A stretch of DNA of 64,000 nucleotides from Acetobacter sp. UBA5411 (GTDB lineage Bacteria; Pseudomonadota; Alphaproteobacteria; Acetobacterales; Acetobacteraceae), in assembly GCF_002409645.1 (NCBI RefSeq), contig NZ_DHNR01000033.1, positions 62,001-126,000 of the forward strand, in the 5' to 3' direction. The translations under genes were made by a program, and so were the position numbers. The first letter of the stretch is position 1. Every line of letters begins with the position of its first letter. Under the pieces are notes generated by a model that worked only from the letters and a program-made list of their open reading frames with translations, was not told the DNA's origin and ran no database searches. Of the stretch, positions 44,211-54,195 are shown piece by piece.

Positions 44211-44885
44211 TCAGCCGTCCCTGAAACAGGCCATCTGCAGGGCGAGCACGCGTCGGATAAGAGTGACAAGCCCGACGCGCCCTTTCACACGGATCCACTC
44301 ATCAACGGCGGTCCGGAAAGCAGCAATGCCGGAACGGGCGGCCACTCTCGCTGCCAGCGCCCGGCCTTCAACGTCTGGCAGGCGTTGTTCAAGCACTGTC
44401 GTCAGGCTGTCTTCCCAGCAGGCATATTTATGCAGGCTGACAGACTGAAGGCCGGGGTCCTGCTCAATCAGGCGGACAAAGGCCAGCGCTTCTTCCCGGG
44501 TCTTGGCCATATGTGGGACAACAGCTTCCAGAGCGACCCGTATCACCTCCTGCGGCGACATTTCGGGAGGACAGGCCTGCACCCGTTCACTGAGAACATC
44601 CGTCATCTGCTGGGTCCAGGCCGTCACCAGATCTGCCTTGGTCGGAAAGTGACGGAACAGGGTACGGCGGGAAATACCGGCCGCGGCGGCGATCTCGTCA
44701 GTTGTCGTTCCTTCGAATCCCTTCTCGGCAAGCAGCCGCATCGCAGCTTCGATCAGGGCGTCCTGCGTCTGTCGTCTGCGTTCTTCACGACGGGAGAGGA
44801 CCGGAGCTTCGCCGCGAGTTCCGGAAGGCAGGACAGAATCAGGCAAAACATGACTTTCAGACAGAAACCAGGGTGCTGACTGCAC
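44211..44885 (-). CDS. TetR/AcrR family regulator
   Basis: A 224-residue regulator. The helix-turn-helix is in residues about 40-85 (LIEAAMRLLAEKGFEGTTTDEIAAAAGISRRTLFRHFPTKADLV). The C-terminal ligand-binding domain is unclassified. The start is GTG at 44885 with a weak ribosome site. It faces ndh convergently; its target is not shown by sequence. A 226-bp non-coding stretch upstream separates it from the flagellar block. Confidence 0.88.
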   Translation of the reverse strand: MQSAPWFLSESHVLPDSVLPSGTRGEAPVLSRREERRRQTQDALIEAAMRLLAEKGFEGTTTDEIAAAAGISRRTLFRHFPTKADLVTAWTQQMTDVLSERVQACPPEMSPQEVIRVALEAVVPHMAKTREEALAFVRLIEQDPGLQSVSLHKYACWEDSLTTVLEQRLPDVEGRALAARVAARSGIAAFRTAVDEWIRVKGRVGLVTLIRRVLALQMACFRDG

Positions 44886-45111
44886 TTCTTACTGCGCAAT
44901 CGCACGGAAGCAACGACAGAATAGCGGAGAAAATCCAGGTCGTCAGTGGCGTAAATGTCCGGCGGTCATTCAATCACATAAACCCCTCAGTGTATCGCAC
45001 TGAGGACGTTTCGCTATTTTCTTCTATTCCTGTGATCTGCTCAGAAATTATTCACGACAGTATGTGGAAAGAAAAATCTTTATACCGGGCTTCTTCCGCA
45101 CATCCTGAGCA

Positions 45112-47733
45112 TCACTGAAGCTGGGCACGTTTACGCAATTCATCTTCTGGGGATGTCACAAGCAGCGTGAAGATACGCTGACGCTCTGCACTCATCCGTC
45201 GGCCACCCACCCATTCACGCAGCCGATCCAGAGTGCCCCAGTCATTGGCGCGGGCCGCATCCGTGGCAAGACGGATGGCGAGTTGCTGCTGCTCAGGAGT
45301 GAGCGCGCCGACCTCAGGCAGGTTTTTCGTTGCAAGACGTCCCACCACAAGCACAGCTTCCGGCCAGTTCCGCTGTTCTTCCAGAATGCGGCCTTTCAGA
45401 TCAAGAGACGCATCGCTCTCATCCTGCGCCAGAAGCTGGAGCGCCTGATCGCGACTCCCCTCACGCGCCAGCAGGCCAGCAGTGATCACGCGCCGACGCG
45501 AGGCCAGCGTGGCGTCCGCTCCCGGATCCTGTGTCTCATCCAGAGCACGACGCGCCTGCCCCAGACGCTGGGCATCAATATCAGCCTGCGCCAGTTCAGC
45601 CCCCAGCGCCGCACGTTGTGCATCATCAGAGGCGAGCGGCAACGCACGTTCAAAGGCAATAGCAGCCTTACCGGGCAATCCAAGCGCCTGCAACTTGCGC
45701 CCAAGACCAGCCAAAATCTTACCCTTCGCAGGGCCATCCGGTATCTGATCGATGTGGCTCTCGATCATGGCCACCGCATCAATCAGTTCAGCAGGCTTCG
45801 CCCCCCCCGCCGGCACATCTGTTTCAGCAAGATGCTGTAAAATCTGCTCGATCTGAGGCACAAGGGCAATGCGATCTTCCGGGAACAGACGCAGATCGTC
45901 GTCAACCGAGATGAGCGCTCTTGGCCATTCTCCCGCCTGCGTCAGCGCCGCAATCAGATTGTGTCTGACCTCTTTCTCAACACCCGCCTGACGGGCCGCA
46001 AAAAGCAGCTTTTCATATCCAGAGGCGGCTTCGGCCGGACGGATACGACCGTTGGCAAGCTTTGTGCCCAGAACCTGCTCGGTTGCCACAACCGCGACTT
46101 CCGGTTTCCTGTCAGAAGCGAGATGAGAAAACATGGACAGCGCCTTGTCCTGATCGCCAGCTTTCAGCGTCATAAAAGCACGAGCAAGATCAAAGCGTCC
46201 GTCAGCGGGTAACGGTTCAAGCACCGAACGATCCTCATCCGAACCGTAACGTGCAATGAAAGTCGCTATTTCCGGCTGGATCTGCTTTTTCAAAGATTCC
46301 GGATAGCTCTGGAGATTTAAGAATCCCTGCGCCATGAGAGTCGCTGCCTTGGCAGGATTACCACCGCTGCGGGCCATATAAAGCCCACGCCAGAGCACGC
46401 CGTCCGAACCCGCTTCCGGATTTGCAAGAGCAGACGCTCCTTCCGCATTCCCGGTCAACAGATTGGACGCGGCCTGCAGGAAGGTCACATTGGGCTGAAG
46501 CGCCAGTTCCGGATTGTCCTCAATCGCCGTCCCGAGAATCGCTCGTGCTTCCCGCGCATCACCCATTGCAAATGCAGCTCTGGCAGCAGCCAGTCTGGCT
46601 TCTCCCCGGTCTTCAGGAGGCTGCATCGCCGCCTGCGTCCAGCGACGGCGGTAATCTTCCTTCAACATCGCCGGATTCAGCGAACGCAATCCAAGCCAGG
46701 ACCAGTCTACCCGATCATCCGCCACAGCGCCTTCAGCACTGGAGGCCACAGGAATACTGTCCTTGCCAAGAACATCGAGAAATGCGCCTCCATTTCCTTT
46801 GCGCACCTCGATCTGGTCTGCCTCAAGAGCAAAAACCAGCCCTTGTATGGAAGGCCAGATTTCGTAGCCGAGTTTGTGACGACGCAGCAACGGCCCAAGA
46901 CATTCTTCCACGGATGTCGCTACAAGCAGACGGGCTCCCGACGCAGGGTCGGAAAGTTCAATCACGCGCCCTGATTGCGGCATGGGATAAAGAAGGCCGC
47001 CATCTTTCGCCTGTGGCGTAATCACGGCGTGTCGCCTTGCTTCGTTTTCAGCTCTGACCGCCAGAATCCAGCCGCCCGGCTGTTTGTGCATTTCCAGCGG
47101 GATCAACTGGTTGAAATGAAAGGCGACAATCGTCGTGTTGCCTACAGTCTGAACTGTAGCAGCAGAAAACACTCCTGTTCCCTGCAGGGCGGATGTGTCC
47201 ATCTGCGTAGCGCGGTCGGAGACGATGATAAAATCGTTGCCACTCCAGAACGCGCCGATACCGGCACCGTCGCCCAACGGCAGGAAAATCTTGTTAACAG
47301 CGGCAGACCTGTTTTTTTCAGACTGAGACGGTGCGGGAGCCTGAGCCGGAACGACAGAAGGCGCATCCGTTTTCGCTGGCGTTTTATCTGCTGCTTTCCG
47401 CGGATCAACATCGGACTGCGTGCTGAAACGTTCTGCCTGCCAGCCTTCAGGCAGACTTCCTGGCGATGCCTGTGGCTGTGTATTCTCTGCGGCAGAAGGC
47501 GCCGGAACAGAGGGAGCCGAAGGCTTTTCTTTTCTGCTCCTGCGTCTCCGGACAGAATGGTGAACAACAGGTTGTTCTGAAACAGCAACAGCCCCATCGA
47601 CTGGCTGAGTCACCGCCTCTTTATCCTGTGGCACCAAAAGACGCGCCGCAGTGTTCGACTCTTCTGCATAGGAAGAAACGGGAAAAGTCAGGCACGTTGC
47701 AAGCCATAACGTCAAAGAAAATCTAATCCGCAC
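45112..47733 (-). CDS. Large exported TPR-like protein of the flagellar block
   Basis: An 873-residue protein. A signal peptide (ending near SSYA) is followed by a Pro/Ala/Ser-rich, basic linker (about 30-145), a beta-rich stretch (about 150-330), and then helical repeats with TPR/SEL1-like character (ARAAFAMGDAREARAILGTAI, LARAFMTLKAGDQDKAL, GKAAIAFERALPLASDD) to the C-terminus. I recognise no named domain. It is the last gene of the fliL-fliM-DUF6468-MotE-like series, so a periplasmic motility role is inferred, perhaps like rhizobial MotC in place but not clearly in sequence. GTG start 47733. Confidence 0.75.
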   Translation of the reverse strand: MRIRFSLTLWLATCLTFPVSSYAEESNTAARLLVPQDKEAVTQPVDGAVAVSEQPVVHHSVRRRRSRKEKPSAPSVPAPSAAENTQPQASPGSLPEGWQAERFSTQSDVDPRKAADKTPAKTDAPSVVPAQAPAPSQSEKNRSAAVNKIFLPLGDGAGIGAFWSGNDFIIVSDRATQMDTSALQGTGVFSAATVQTVGNTTIVAFHFNQLIPLEMHKQPGGWILAVRAENEARRHAVITPQAKDGGLLYPMPQSGRVIELSDPASGARLLVATSVEECLGPLLRRHKLGYEIWPSIQGLVFALEADQIEVRKGNGGAFLDVLGKDSIPVASSAEGAVADDRVDWSWLGLRSLNPAMLKEDYRRRWTQAAMQPPEDRGEARLAAARAAFAMGDAREARAILGTAIEDNPELALQPNVTFLQAASNLLTGNAEGASALANPEAGSDGVLWRGLYMARSGGNPAKAATLMAQGFLNLQSYPESLKKQIQPEIATFIARYGSDEDRSVLEPLPADGRFDLARAFMTLKAGDQDKALSMFSHLASDRKPEVAVVATEQVLGTKLANGRIRPAEAASGYEKLLFAARQAGVEKEVRHNLIAALTQAGEWPRALISVDDDLRLFPEDRIALVPQIEQILQHLAETDVPAGGAKPAELIDAVAMIESHIDQIPDGPAKGKILAGLGRKLQALGLPGKAAIAFERALPLASDDAQRAALGAELAQADIDAQRLGQARRALDETQDPGADATLASRRRVITAGLLAREGSRDQALQLLAQDESDASLDLKGRILEEQRNWPEAVLVVGRLATKNLPEVGALTPEQQQLAIRLATDAARANDWGTLDRLREWVGGRRMSAERQRIFTLLVTSPEDELRKRAQLQ

Positions 47734-47806
47734 GCCTTATTCCCGCTCCACCATACGACTTTCTACAAAACTTAAGCCGCGGCACATAATTCAGTTTTCA
47801 AACGAT

Positions 47807-48577
47807 CTAGCCGTTTGTTCCAATACGAACCACAGGAGACCTGCGCGGCACGCCGGCAAGCAACTGTGTAGCCATCATCGCCCGTTCAGGCACCATCCCT
47901 GCAAGAATCGCAGAAGCCTTTCTCGGGTTCATTTTTGTCATCACCGGTACCACTACTTGAAAATCAAGTACATTGAAAATGGATGCGGCGTCACGTGGCG
48001 CCATTGCCTCATAAATTTTCACCAGACGATCAACATCGGCATCGCTTAATTGTTGCTTCTGTTTTGCCTGATTTTTCACGACGGCCTGTTGTTCTGAATA
48101 TTTCTGCATCCTCTGCTCCAGAACAGCCTGGGATGCATCAATGCTTCTTTTTAATTCCTCAAGGTTCTGGCTCTCCTGATCAAGCTGCTTCGTACGACCG
48201 GCCAGATCCTGCAACAGGCCCGTCCGAGCTTCATCAGCACTATGATCTACGTCGAGCTCAGGCTTGTCCTGCTGACCTATACAGGTCATTCCTTCCGAAC
48301 AGGGTGACTTCACAGCCGGAGCCTTACCGGTTCCTGCTTTTGCAGAAACCTGACCTTCTGATGCAGAAGACACAGGAACCGTATCTCCACCAGTTGAAGG
48401 CGTAGCGCCTGCTGGTCCAGCAATCTGGCTTTTTCCCTGCGCAGTGATCGCCGCTGCCCCGTCAGGCGTATTGGCGAACAGGAGTGAACTGGTCAGCAGA
48501 TACAGCTTCAGCGACAGCAATCCGCCCATCAGGCAGGATGAAAGCTGAAAAATACGGGAAAAAGGCAGTTTGGGCAT
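47807..48577 (-). CDS. MotE-like (MgtE N-domain) flagellar protein
   Basis: A 256-residue protein with an N-terminal signal or membrane anchor, a low-complexity linker, a coiled coil (about 115-175), and a C-terminal MgtE-N/FliG-like domain. The sequence VKIYEAMAPRDAASIFNVLD then MNPRKASAILAGMVPERA is typical of MotE, the MotC chaperone/partner in alphaproteobacteria. The start is ATG at 48577, 4 bp before the DUF6468 stop. Export and dimerisation through the coil are inferred. Confidence 0.85.
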   Translation of the reverse strand: MPKLPFSRIFQLSSCLMGGLLSLKLYLLTSSLLFANTPDGAAAITAQGKSQIAGPAGATPSTGGDTVPVSSASEGQVSAKAGTGKAPAVKSPCSEGMTCIGQQDKPELDVDHSADEARTGLLQDLAGRTKQLDQESQNLEELKRSIDASQAVLEQRMQKYSEQQAVVKNQAKQKQQLSDADVDRLVKIYEAMAPRDAASIFNVLDFQVVVPVMTKMNPRKASAILAGMVPERAMMATQLLAGVPRRSPVVRIGTNG

Positions 48578-48581
48578 TCGA

Positions 48582-49130
48582 CTAACTCATCCGTAACGCT
48601 CGGATCAAATCCTGTTCGGCAGCCGTCCGCTGACGCAGTCTTTGTTCATAAGGACGAACGCCCGGGTTGGGACTGGTCGGTAGAGAAGGCAATCCTCCCC
48701 GATCAGCACCCGTCACCAGTTCGGGCGATGCGACAGTTACCTGAGCAGGAGACTGCGCCAATGCGGGATCCATTGCTTCCTCAACAGTTTGTTGCTTTTC
48801 AGGAAGCTTGTTTTCACGAACCAGCGTTTCAAGACGTCCAGCAATCGCGTCTGCTCTTGTCGAAAGAGCTTCAAGTTCACCCTGCAACATTCTGGACTGG
48901 TCAATCATGCGTCCGAGCGAACGGCCGCTGACTTCTCCGGCTGTTTGCAGTTTCTCCACACCATCTTCAGCGCGTCGGCCGCTCTCATCCAGACGCGCCA
49001 CCAGATCGGCTAGCTCCCGACGATCCCTGCGCAATATGGCAAGAGCCCGTCCGAGATGAATGCTGTAGAAAATTCCAAAACCAAGAAGAATACAAAGTGC
49101 TATTTCAATAGTATATTCAGATGCAGTCAT
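48582..49130 (-). CDS. DUF6468 family protein of the flagellar block
   Basis: A 182-residue protein with an N-terminal membrane helix (IEIALCILLGFGIFYSIHLG), a helical stretch including RRDRRELADLVARLDESGRRAEDGVEKL, and a disordered tail. This matches the DUF6468 family found beside fliM in alphaproteobacteria; its function is unknown. Start ATG 49130. It lies between the MotE-like gene and fliM. Confidence 0.82.
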   Translation of the reverse strand: MTASEYTIEIALCILLGFGIFYSIHLGRALAILRRDRRELADLVARLDESGRRAEDGVEKLQTAGEVSGRSLGRMIDQSRMLQGELEALSTRADAIAGRLETLVRENKLPEKQQTVEEAMDPALAQSPAQVTVASPELVTGADRGGLPSLPTSPNPGVRPYEQRLRQRTAAEQDLIRALRMS

Positions 49131-49145
49131 ATTATACTCTCCATA

Positions 49146-50282
49146 TCAGGAGTACACCCCGTCCGGGGACTGAAACATTGTGCGAGCAACCAGAAGATCG
49201 TCTTCAATCTTGACGGCCATCTGTTCTTTTTTCCGTCCCGATTTTCCCATAAAAAGCGAAACAGAACCGCAACGAAGATCAATGGGTGCTCCAACTTCCT
49301 GCTCCAGGATCAGAACAGATCCCGGCTTCAGATCAGAGACTTCAGAAAATTTCATGGTCTGCTCAGAGAGAACCGCATTGAGAACGATATCCGTGTCCTG
49401 CAGGTGATCAATAAGGTTGGCCTCCCACACCGGATCCCTGCCGAACTTTTCTCCCATGAACTGCTGCACCAGCAGTTCGCGCACTGGTTCCAGCGTGGCA
49501 TACGGCAGAATGACATCGATATTTCCGCCACGATCATCCATTTCCACCCGCATACGCGCCATGAAAACAGCGTTTGACGTACGGCAGATCGTTGCGAAAC
49601 GCGCACTCACCTCAAGTCGTTCAAACTTGAAATTGACAGCGCAGATCGGATCAAATCCTGCGCTCAGATCCGACAGGACGATCCGAACCATCTTCTCGAC
49701 GAGAGCCCGTTCAATCGTGGTGTGGGCACGCCCTTCGACATTCAGAGGGCGGGGATTTCTCGCACCTCCCAGAAGCACATCCACCATGGAGTAGGTCAAT
49801 GATGAATCAATCACCATCAACCCGTAATTCTCCCACTCTTCTGCCTTGAAGACCGCAAAAATGGAGGAGGTTCTTGCCGAATTCAGATAATCTCCAAACC
49901 GTAGCGAACTGATCCCATCAAGAGAGACTTCCACGTTATCGTTCGTGAAACTTCTCAGCGATGTGGACACAATCCGCATGAGACGGTCAAAGACCACCTC
50001 CAGCATTGGCAGGCGTTCATAGGCCACCAACCCCGCACCAATGATCCGCTCAAGACCACTGACCGGCTCAGCGCTCTCATCGGACATGAGGACACTGCCA
50101 AGAAGATCATCAATTTCAGACTGGTCCAGAGGACGCTCAAAAGCGTCTTCTTCTCCGCCATCCTGCCCGGTTTCATTCTCTGCCGAGGCCGCGACGTCCT
50201 CTCCCCGATCAAGCTCATTCAGGGCTGCCGTCGGCTCGGGACGCGGGATGGACGCGTTGACTGTGTCCTCTGCTCCACTCAT
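49146..50282 (-). CDS. fliM: Flagellar motor switch protein FliM
   Basis: C-ring protein that binds phospho-CheY and FliG. The 378-residue protein has the CheY-binding motif LDQSEIDDLLGSV at about residues 52-64, the FliM middle domain (GLERIIGAGLVAYERLPML onward) and a C-terminal SpoA domain. An acidic extension of about 50 residues precedes the CheY motif, which in E. coli FliM is at the very N-terminus. The start ATG at 50282 overlaps the fliL stop by 4 bp. Confidence 0.95.
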   Translation of the reverse strand: MSGAEDTVNASIPRPEPTAALNELDRGEDVAASAENETGQDGGEEDAFERPLDQSEIDDLLGSVLMSDESAEPVSGLERIIGAGLVAYERLPMLEVVFDRLMRIVSTSLRSFTNDNVEVSLDGISSLRFGDYLNSARTSSIFAVFKAEEWENYGLMVIDSSLTYSMVDVLLGGARNPRPLNVEGRAHTTIERALVEKMVRIVLSDLSAGFDPICAVNFKFERLEVSARFATICRTSNAVFMARMRVEMDDRGGNIDVILPYATLEPVRELLVQQFMGEKFGRDPVWEANLIDHLQDTDIVLNAVLSEQTMKFSEVSDLKPGSVLILEQEVGAPIDLRCGSVSLFMGKSGRKKEQMAVKIEDDLLVARTMFQSPDGVYS

Positions 50283-50755
50283 TGAATCAGAAACTCCGTG
50301 AAGAGAACGTCTCTCACCTCAATCGGAGCAATCTGTACGGCAATGCGGGCCAGCAGCGCCTCACGCAGACGATAGATTCCATTGCCGTTCAGATCCGCCT
50401 GAGAGCTTTCATGCAGATAGGACTGGAAGATATTCTGCACCTCCGGCATCTGCGCCATGACCTGCTGCTGGGTTGCGCCCCTTACCTGCAATTTCGCCGT
50501 GAGCTTCACGAAAACCGGCCGCCCTGATGAACTTTCGAGATTGGAGATCACTGTCGGAATATCGACGAGAAACGGCTCCTCCTGCACGACCGGCACGTCT
50601 TTTTTCACCGCCTGCGCAGCGTGTTGTTTATAATACCATCCGCCCCCGCCAAGCAGCACAACACCCAGCAATGCTCCAGCAAGCATTACCAGCTTCTTTT
50701 TACTCTTTTTGGGAGGCGGCGCCTCAGCACCAGCCGTCTCAGCTTCTTCCGCCAT
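50279..50755 (-). CDS. fliL: Flagellar basal-body protein FliL
   Basis: Inner-membrane protein that surrounds the stator and supports torque. The 158-residue protein has a basic cytoplasmic start, one membrane helix (KLVMLAGALLGVVLLGGGGWYY) and a periplasmic stomatin/SPFH-like domain (VFVKLTAKLQV to IEVRDVLFTEFLI). I chose the ATG at 50755 with GGGGAACGG upstream; the longer frame to 50818 lacks family resemblance. It overlaps fliM by 4 bp and heads the series. Confidence 0.92.
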   Translation of the reverse strand: MAEEAETAGAEAPPPKKSKKKLVMLAGALLGVVLLGGGGWYYKQHAAQAVKKDVPVVQEEPFLVDIPTVISNLESSSGRPVFVKLTAKLQVRGATQQQVMAQMPEVQNIFQSYLHESSQADLNGNGIYRLREALLARIAVQIAPIEVRDVLFTEFLIQ

Positions 50756-50930
50756 CCGTTCCCCGAAACCGCGTGACCTCACCTCCGACAGGACACGGCT
50801 GCACTCAGGCAGTCGCATATCCCTGTTTCACCAACAGAAGGCTCTGTTGATACAGTCGGCTATGGGACCAAGAGGTAAGGTCAGAGGCTTAAGAATCATC
50901 TAATTTCACGGAATATACGCCGCAAATGAG

Positions 50931-50973
50931 GATTCCGGCAGGAATCGGCACAGATGCGTGACTGTTACGCATT
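50931..50973. repeat. Two hairpins upstream of the fliL operon
   Basis: GATTCC (50931-50936) / GGAATC (50941-50946) with a four-base loop, and ATGCGT (50955-50960) / ACGCAT (50968-50973) with a seven-base loop, lie between the 906-residue gene's end and fliL. They may be a terminator for the former or operators for the latter. Confidence 0.45.
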
Positions 50974-51046
50974 TCCTCCGTCTGGAATGACATCGACCAG
51001 AAGGCCATGCACTCTCCGAGCGGGTGACTTTGGAGACTCTCTGAAG

Positions 51047-53767
51047 CTAATGCTCCACCGCCTGTCCCAGCGCGTCACCCCACCTGCTGCCATTCCACCA
51101 CACCGGGATGCCCCGCGTTTTCGACGGATTGGAATGGGAATAGCAGTCAGAGCAAAACTCCTGCGTTCCGACAACGGCTGAAGACGTCAGTTTTGCGAAA
51201 GTGGCGACCGCATTGTTTATCTGTCTTGCGGCAGAAAGAGTTCCCTTCGCTGCAACATTATCTGCATTCAGGGAAGCCGACTGGCCTGCATTGGTCATCA
51301 GCTTGAGCGTTATCTGATTTTCACCAACCAGCATGGGGGTCTGCTGACCATCTGTATATCCGGCAGGCCTGAAGGCGATCCCCTGCGCATCCCCGACAGT
51401 AGCGCCAGCATTCAATGTTACTGTTCCCGCCGCAATCCATGACCCATTCAACACGGCAGAGCTGTTGGTGCTGTAAATATAATTATTTTTCGTGCCATTC
51501 GGGGCGACAATGATGAAGGCCTTACCCTTGCCGGTCAAGGTGTCCGTATTGAGATGAACACCGTCGTTGGTGACAACAACGCCACATGCTTTTGCGTCAA
51601 CGGTATCAGCCGTTACCGTGCCTTCCTGAGAAGCGCAGAGATAGACGTCTCCGTTAAAAAACCGGACCTTGCCGAGCATCATCCCGTCAAGACCGCCGTG
51701 ACCATAATAATCAGGCAATCCGCCGCCAAACTCTTCCTGGATGTTCAGTGACACGTCATTGGCATTGATGTGGCTGCCATCTGTGTCATCGGTCATACGC
51801 TGCTGATATGTGACCAGAGAGTGTGGATGTCCCCCTACCACCTGATTTGACTGGTTGGGTGATGTGTATTGCGTATTCTCGGCCATCAATTTGGCATAGC
51901 CTTGAGTCATCACGGATTCTGGCGATGTGTCATTGTCACCATACCCGACCGTACCAGCATAAAAACTGCTGCCGACAATGTTGGACGCTTCTGCGCCAGC
52001 TGCAATCTCAAGCATGTGCGGGAAGCCGGTGCCGCCGAGATGCATGACATAGCTGTCGTCCGACAGCCTGTGTCCGTTCGTATTGGGCGCGATGGTGAAA
52101 CCGGAGATGAACCTGCTGTAATCGGCGAAGTTCTCTGGTGTGCCAATATCCACCTCATATCCTGCCTGCGCCCGCGTGAGCGTGTCGGTCGGCGCAGTCA
52201 TTTGCGACATGGGATTGGCAATAAACTTCTTGTTCGCAAGGCCAATGAAGACGGAGGGTTTTCTATACGGCCAGATCAGACCCGGCGCAGAGGACGCTGT
52301 GTCTGTCGTCGTATCAATACTGTCACCGGAGGAGTGTCCCGGATAGTCAGTAGAACTGCTGACTTCATTGCGCCAGCCAATCTCCTGCCTGTCTGGATCC
52401 CTGTACACAGTGATGACTGTTGCAGTGCCGATATTTTTAACATCTGCAACATAGGCGTAATATACATTGGGTTTAACAAATATATGGTGCCGCGCCATGA
52501 CAATGCCGCTAATGCCGCCACTGTCAGTGGCATTGCCGCTCTTCCAGTTTGTGTAAAGACGCATCTTTTTCCTGATACGGGCGACCTCCACCTCAGGCAA
52601 AGCGGGCGTTATTGTCAGACCGGTGCCAGAAAACGTGACCGTGTGCCGCATATTATCGACAGGATCTGTGATCTCCGGTCCTGCTTCCACACGGGGCGCT
52701 GTATCTTTCGACTGCAGGAACATTGTAATGGCGTCATCAAGACCGGCTCCATTGCGGATGTTGAATGTCGGCTGGTCGGAATCCGTGACAGACAGAACCG
52801 CGCCACCGAGGTCACCTCGGCTGTATGTCTGCGCAGTAATTTTCATGAAGGCGTCATCATATTTCTGATGACCCCCAAACAGGATCGTGTCGGGATTTGT
52901 ACTGGGGTCCTGCAAACTATCGAAAAAAGTCGCCTTGTAATTCCGCGAGGAAAATTCCGATTTCGGCTGGAGATCGCGAATATATGTGTGCTGTGAAACG
53001 AGATCAGACGATGAAATCGGTGCTGTGACATGTCCCGAACTGTCCAGTGCCGCCACACCATTGGCGGCACCAATGCGTGAAGTCGGAATCAGTTTCTCTG
53101 ACAGGTTGAAAGGCGCATCCCCCAGTACAGTCGTGACCGACGCAACTTCTGCATCCGCGGCCGTCGAAGCTCCACCAGTCGCAGTAGGCGCTGAGGTGTA
53201 TCCCCACCCCTGATTGACCAGACTGATGGCCGACACACCCCATGACAGATTGAACGTTGGCGGTCTGCAGGAGGGACGGTCGCTTGTCGGCGTCACAGGA
53301 TTAACCGGGATCACATTGGCTGGTCCACTCCCGCCAGACGAGACTTTCACCTCTGACCCGAACCGGCCATTACCATCGGAGACGGTGATTTTTGTGTCGG
53401 TATTGGCAACCGTGAACACTGAGCCTGCAGCACAGTTTTTGCCTCGAGACACCACGCGGGCGGACACGGCGGTATAGGCCGTCACAGACGCGGCAGCTGC
53501 CTCGCCAAGACTGTTTGGAGGAAATGTCAGCGTGACAGGCAGATCCTCCGGCGCATAAACCCCGGGATTACCAATCGTCGCGTTACCGACCATCCCGGCA
53601 TAAAGCGACGTGGGTGACATCGGGCCGGTCGGACCCCGGACACTGTCAGGAAGAAAAACGTCTGATAGCCCTCCGCCGCCGGACGACATTCCAGAGTTTC
53701 CCCCTCTCGCATAGGCCTGCGCAGGAAGAAGGCTCACGGCAACAAGGAGAATATGACGCAGCTTCAT
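51047..53767 (-). CDS. Exported 906-residue protein with tail-fibre-like C-terminus
   Basis: A 906-residue protein with a signal peptide (about residues 1-21, ending AQAYARGG) and a long Gly/Ser/Thr-rich beta-type body. The C-terminal 40 residues (EFCSDCYSHSNPSKTRGIPV then WWNGSRWGDALGQAVEH) resemble the carboxy-terminal pattern of phage tail-fibre or receptor-binding proteins, with a CxxC pair. The body carries further segments typical of phage structural proteins (TLNAGATVGDAQGIAFRPAGY, a glycine-rich region). No other phage gene is present. It is upstream of fliL and next to tRNA-Lys. Function unknown. Confidence 0.7.
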   Translation of the reverse strand: MKLRHILLVAVSLLPAQAYARGGNSGMSSGGGGLSDVFLPDSVRGPTGPMSPTSLYAGMVGNATIGNPGVYAPEDLPVTLTFPPNSLGEAAAASVTAYTAVSARVVSRGKNCAAGSVFTVANTDTKITVSDGNGRFGSEVKVSSGGSGPANVIPVNPVTPTSDRPSCRPPTFNLSWGVSAISLVNQGWGYTSAPTATGGASTAADAEVASVTTVLGDAPFNLSEKLIPTSRIGAANGVAALDSSGHVTAPISSSDLVSQHTYIRDLQPKSEFSSRNYKATFFDSLQDPSTNPDTILFGGHQKYDDAFMKITAQTYSRGDLGGAVLSVTDSDQPTFNIRNGAGLDDAITMFLQSKDTAPRVEAGPEITDPVDNMRHTVTFSGTGLTITPALPEVEVARIRKKMRLYTNWKSGNATDSGGISGIVMARHHIFVKPNVYYAYVADVKNIGTATVITVYRDPDRQEIGWRNEVSSSTDYPGHSSGDSIDTTTDTASSAPGLIWPYRKPSVFIGLANKKFIANPMSQMTAPTDTLTRAQAGYEVDIGTPENFADYSRFISGFTIAPNTNGHRLSDDSYVMHLGGTGFPHMLEIAAGAEASNIVGSSFYAGTVGYGDNDTSPESVMTQGYAKLMAENTQYTSPNQSNQVVGGHPHSLVTYQQRMTDDTDGSHINANDVSLNIQEEFGGGLPDYYGHGGLDGMMLGKVRFFNGDVYLCASQEGTVTADTVDAKACGVVVTNDGVHLNTDTLTGKGKAFIIVAPNGTKNNYIYSTNSSAVLNGSWIAAGTVTLNAGATVGDAQGIAFRPAGYTDGQQTPMLVGENQITLKLMTNAGQSASLNADNVAAKGTLSAARQINNAVATFAKLTSSAVVGTQEFCSDCYSHSNPSKTRGIPVWWNGSRWGDALGQAVEH

Positions 53768-54195
53768 CAGTTGTACCCGCTTTCGGTCGTCACTCCCCTG
53801 TCATCCCGGAAGACACCTGCCCCATTTCCGGATCGGCTGCAGGGAGGAATGACAGCCAGTTTGCGCAGGATTTCGTCACGGCGGCCGCTCTCACGTCCGC
53901 ATGCTTCTTTACCCGTCATGCCTCCAGCGACGGCAGGGCATCAGGTGGGCATTCAAACCCATCTTCACCCGAAGCATCTTCCGCCAGAAATTTCATCCGC
54001 TTGATAGAGAGGCAATCTCTGACAGCGAGAAAGAACTTTCATCGGGATATATTAGGGCATTGAAAGAGGATGATCACACAATTCGTGTGACAATCAGACC
54101 AACAATTTCCGAAAAGGGAAAGCAGGAGATTGCCGAAGGAATAATCTTCGCAATCTGCATGAAAATAGCTGATAGCCGCCATCTTCTTTATATAA

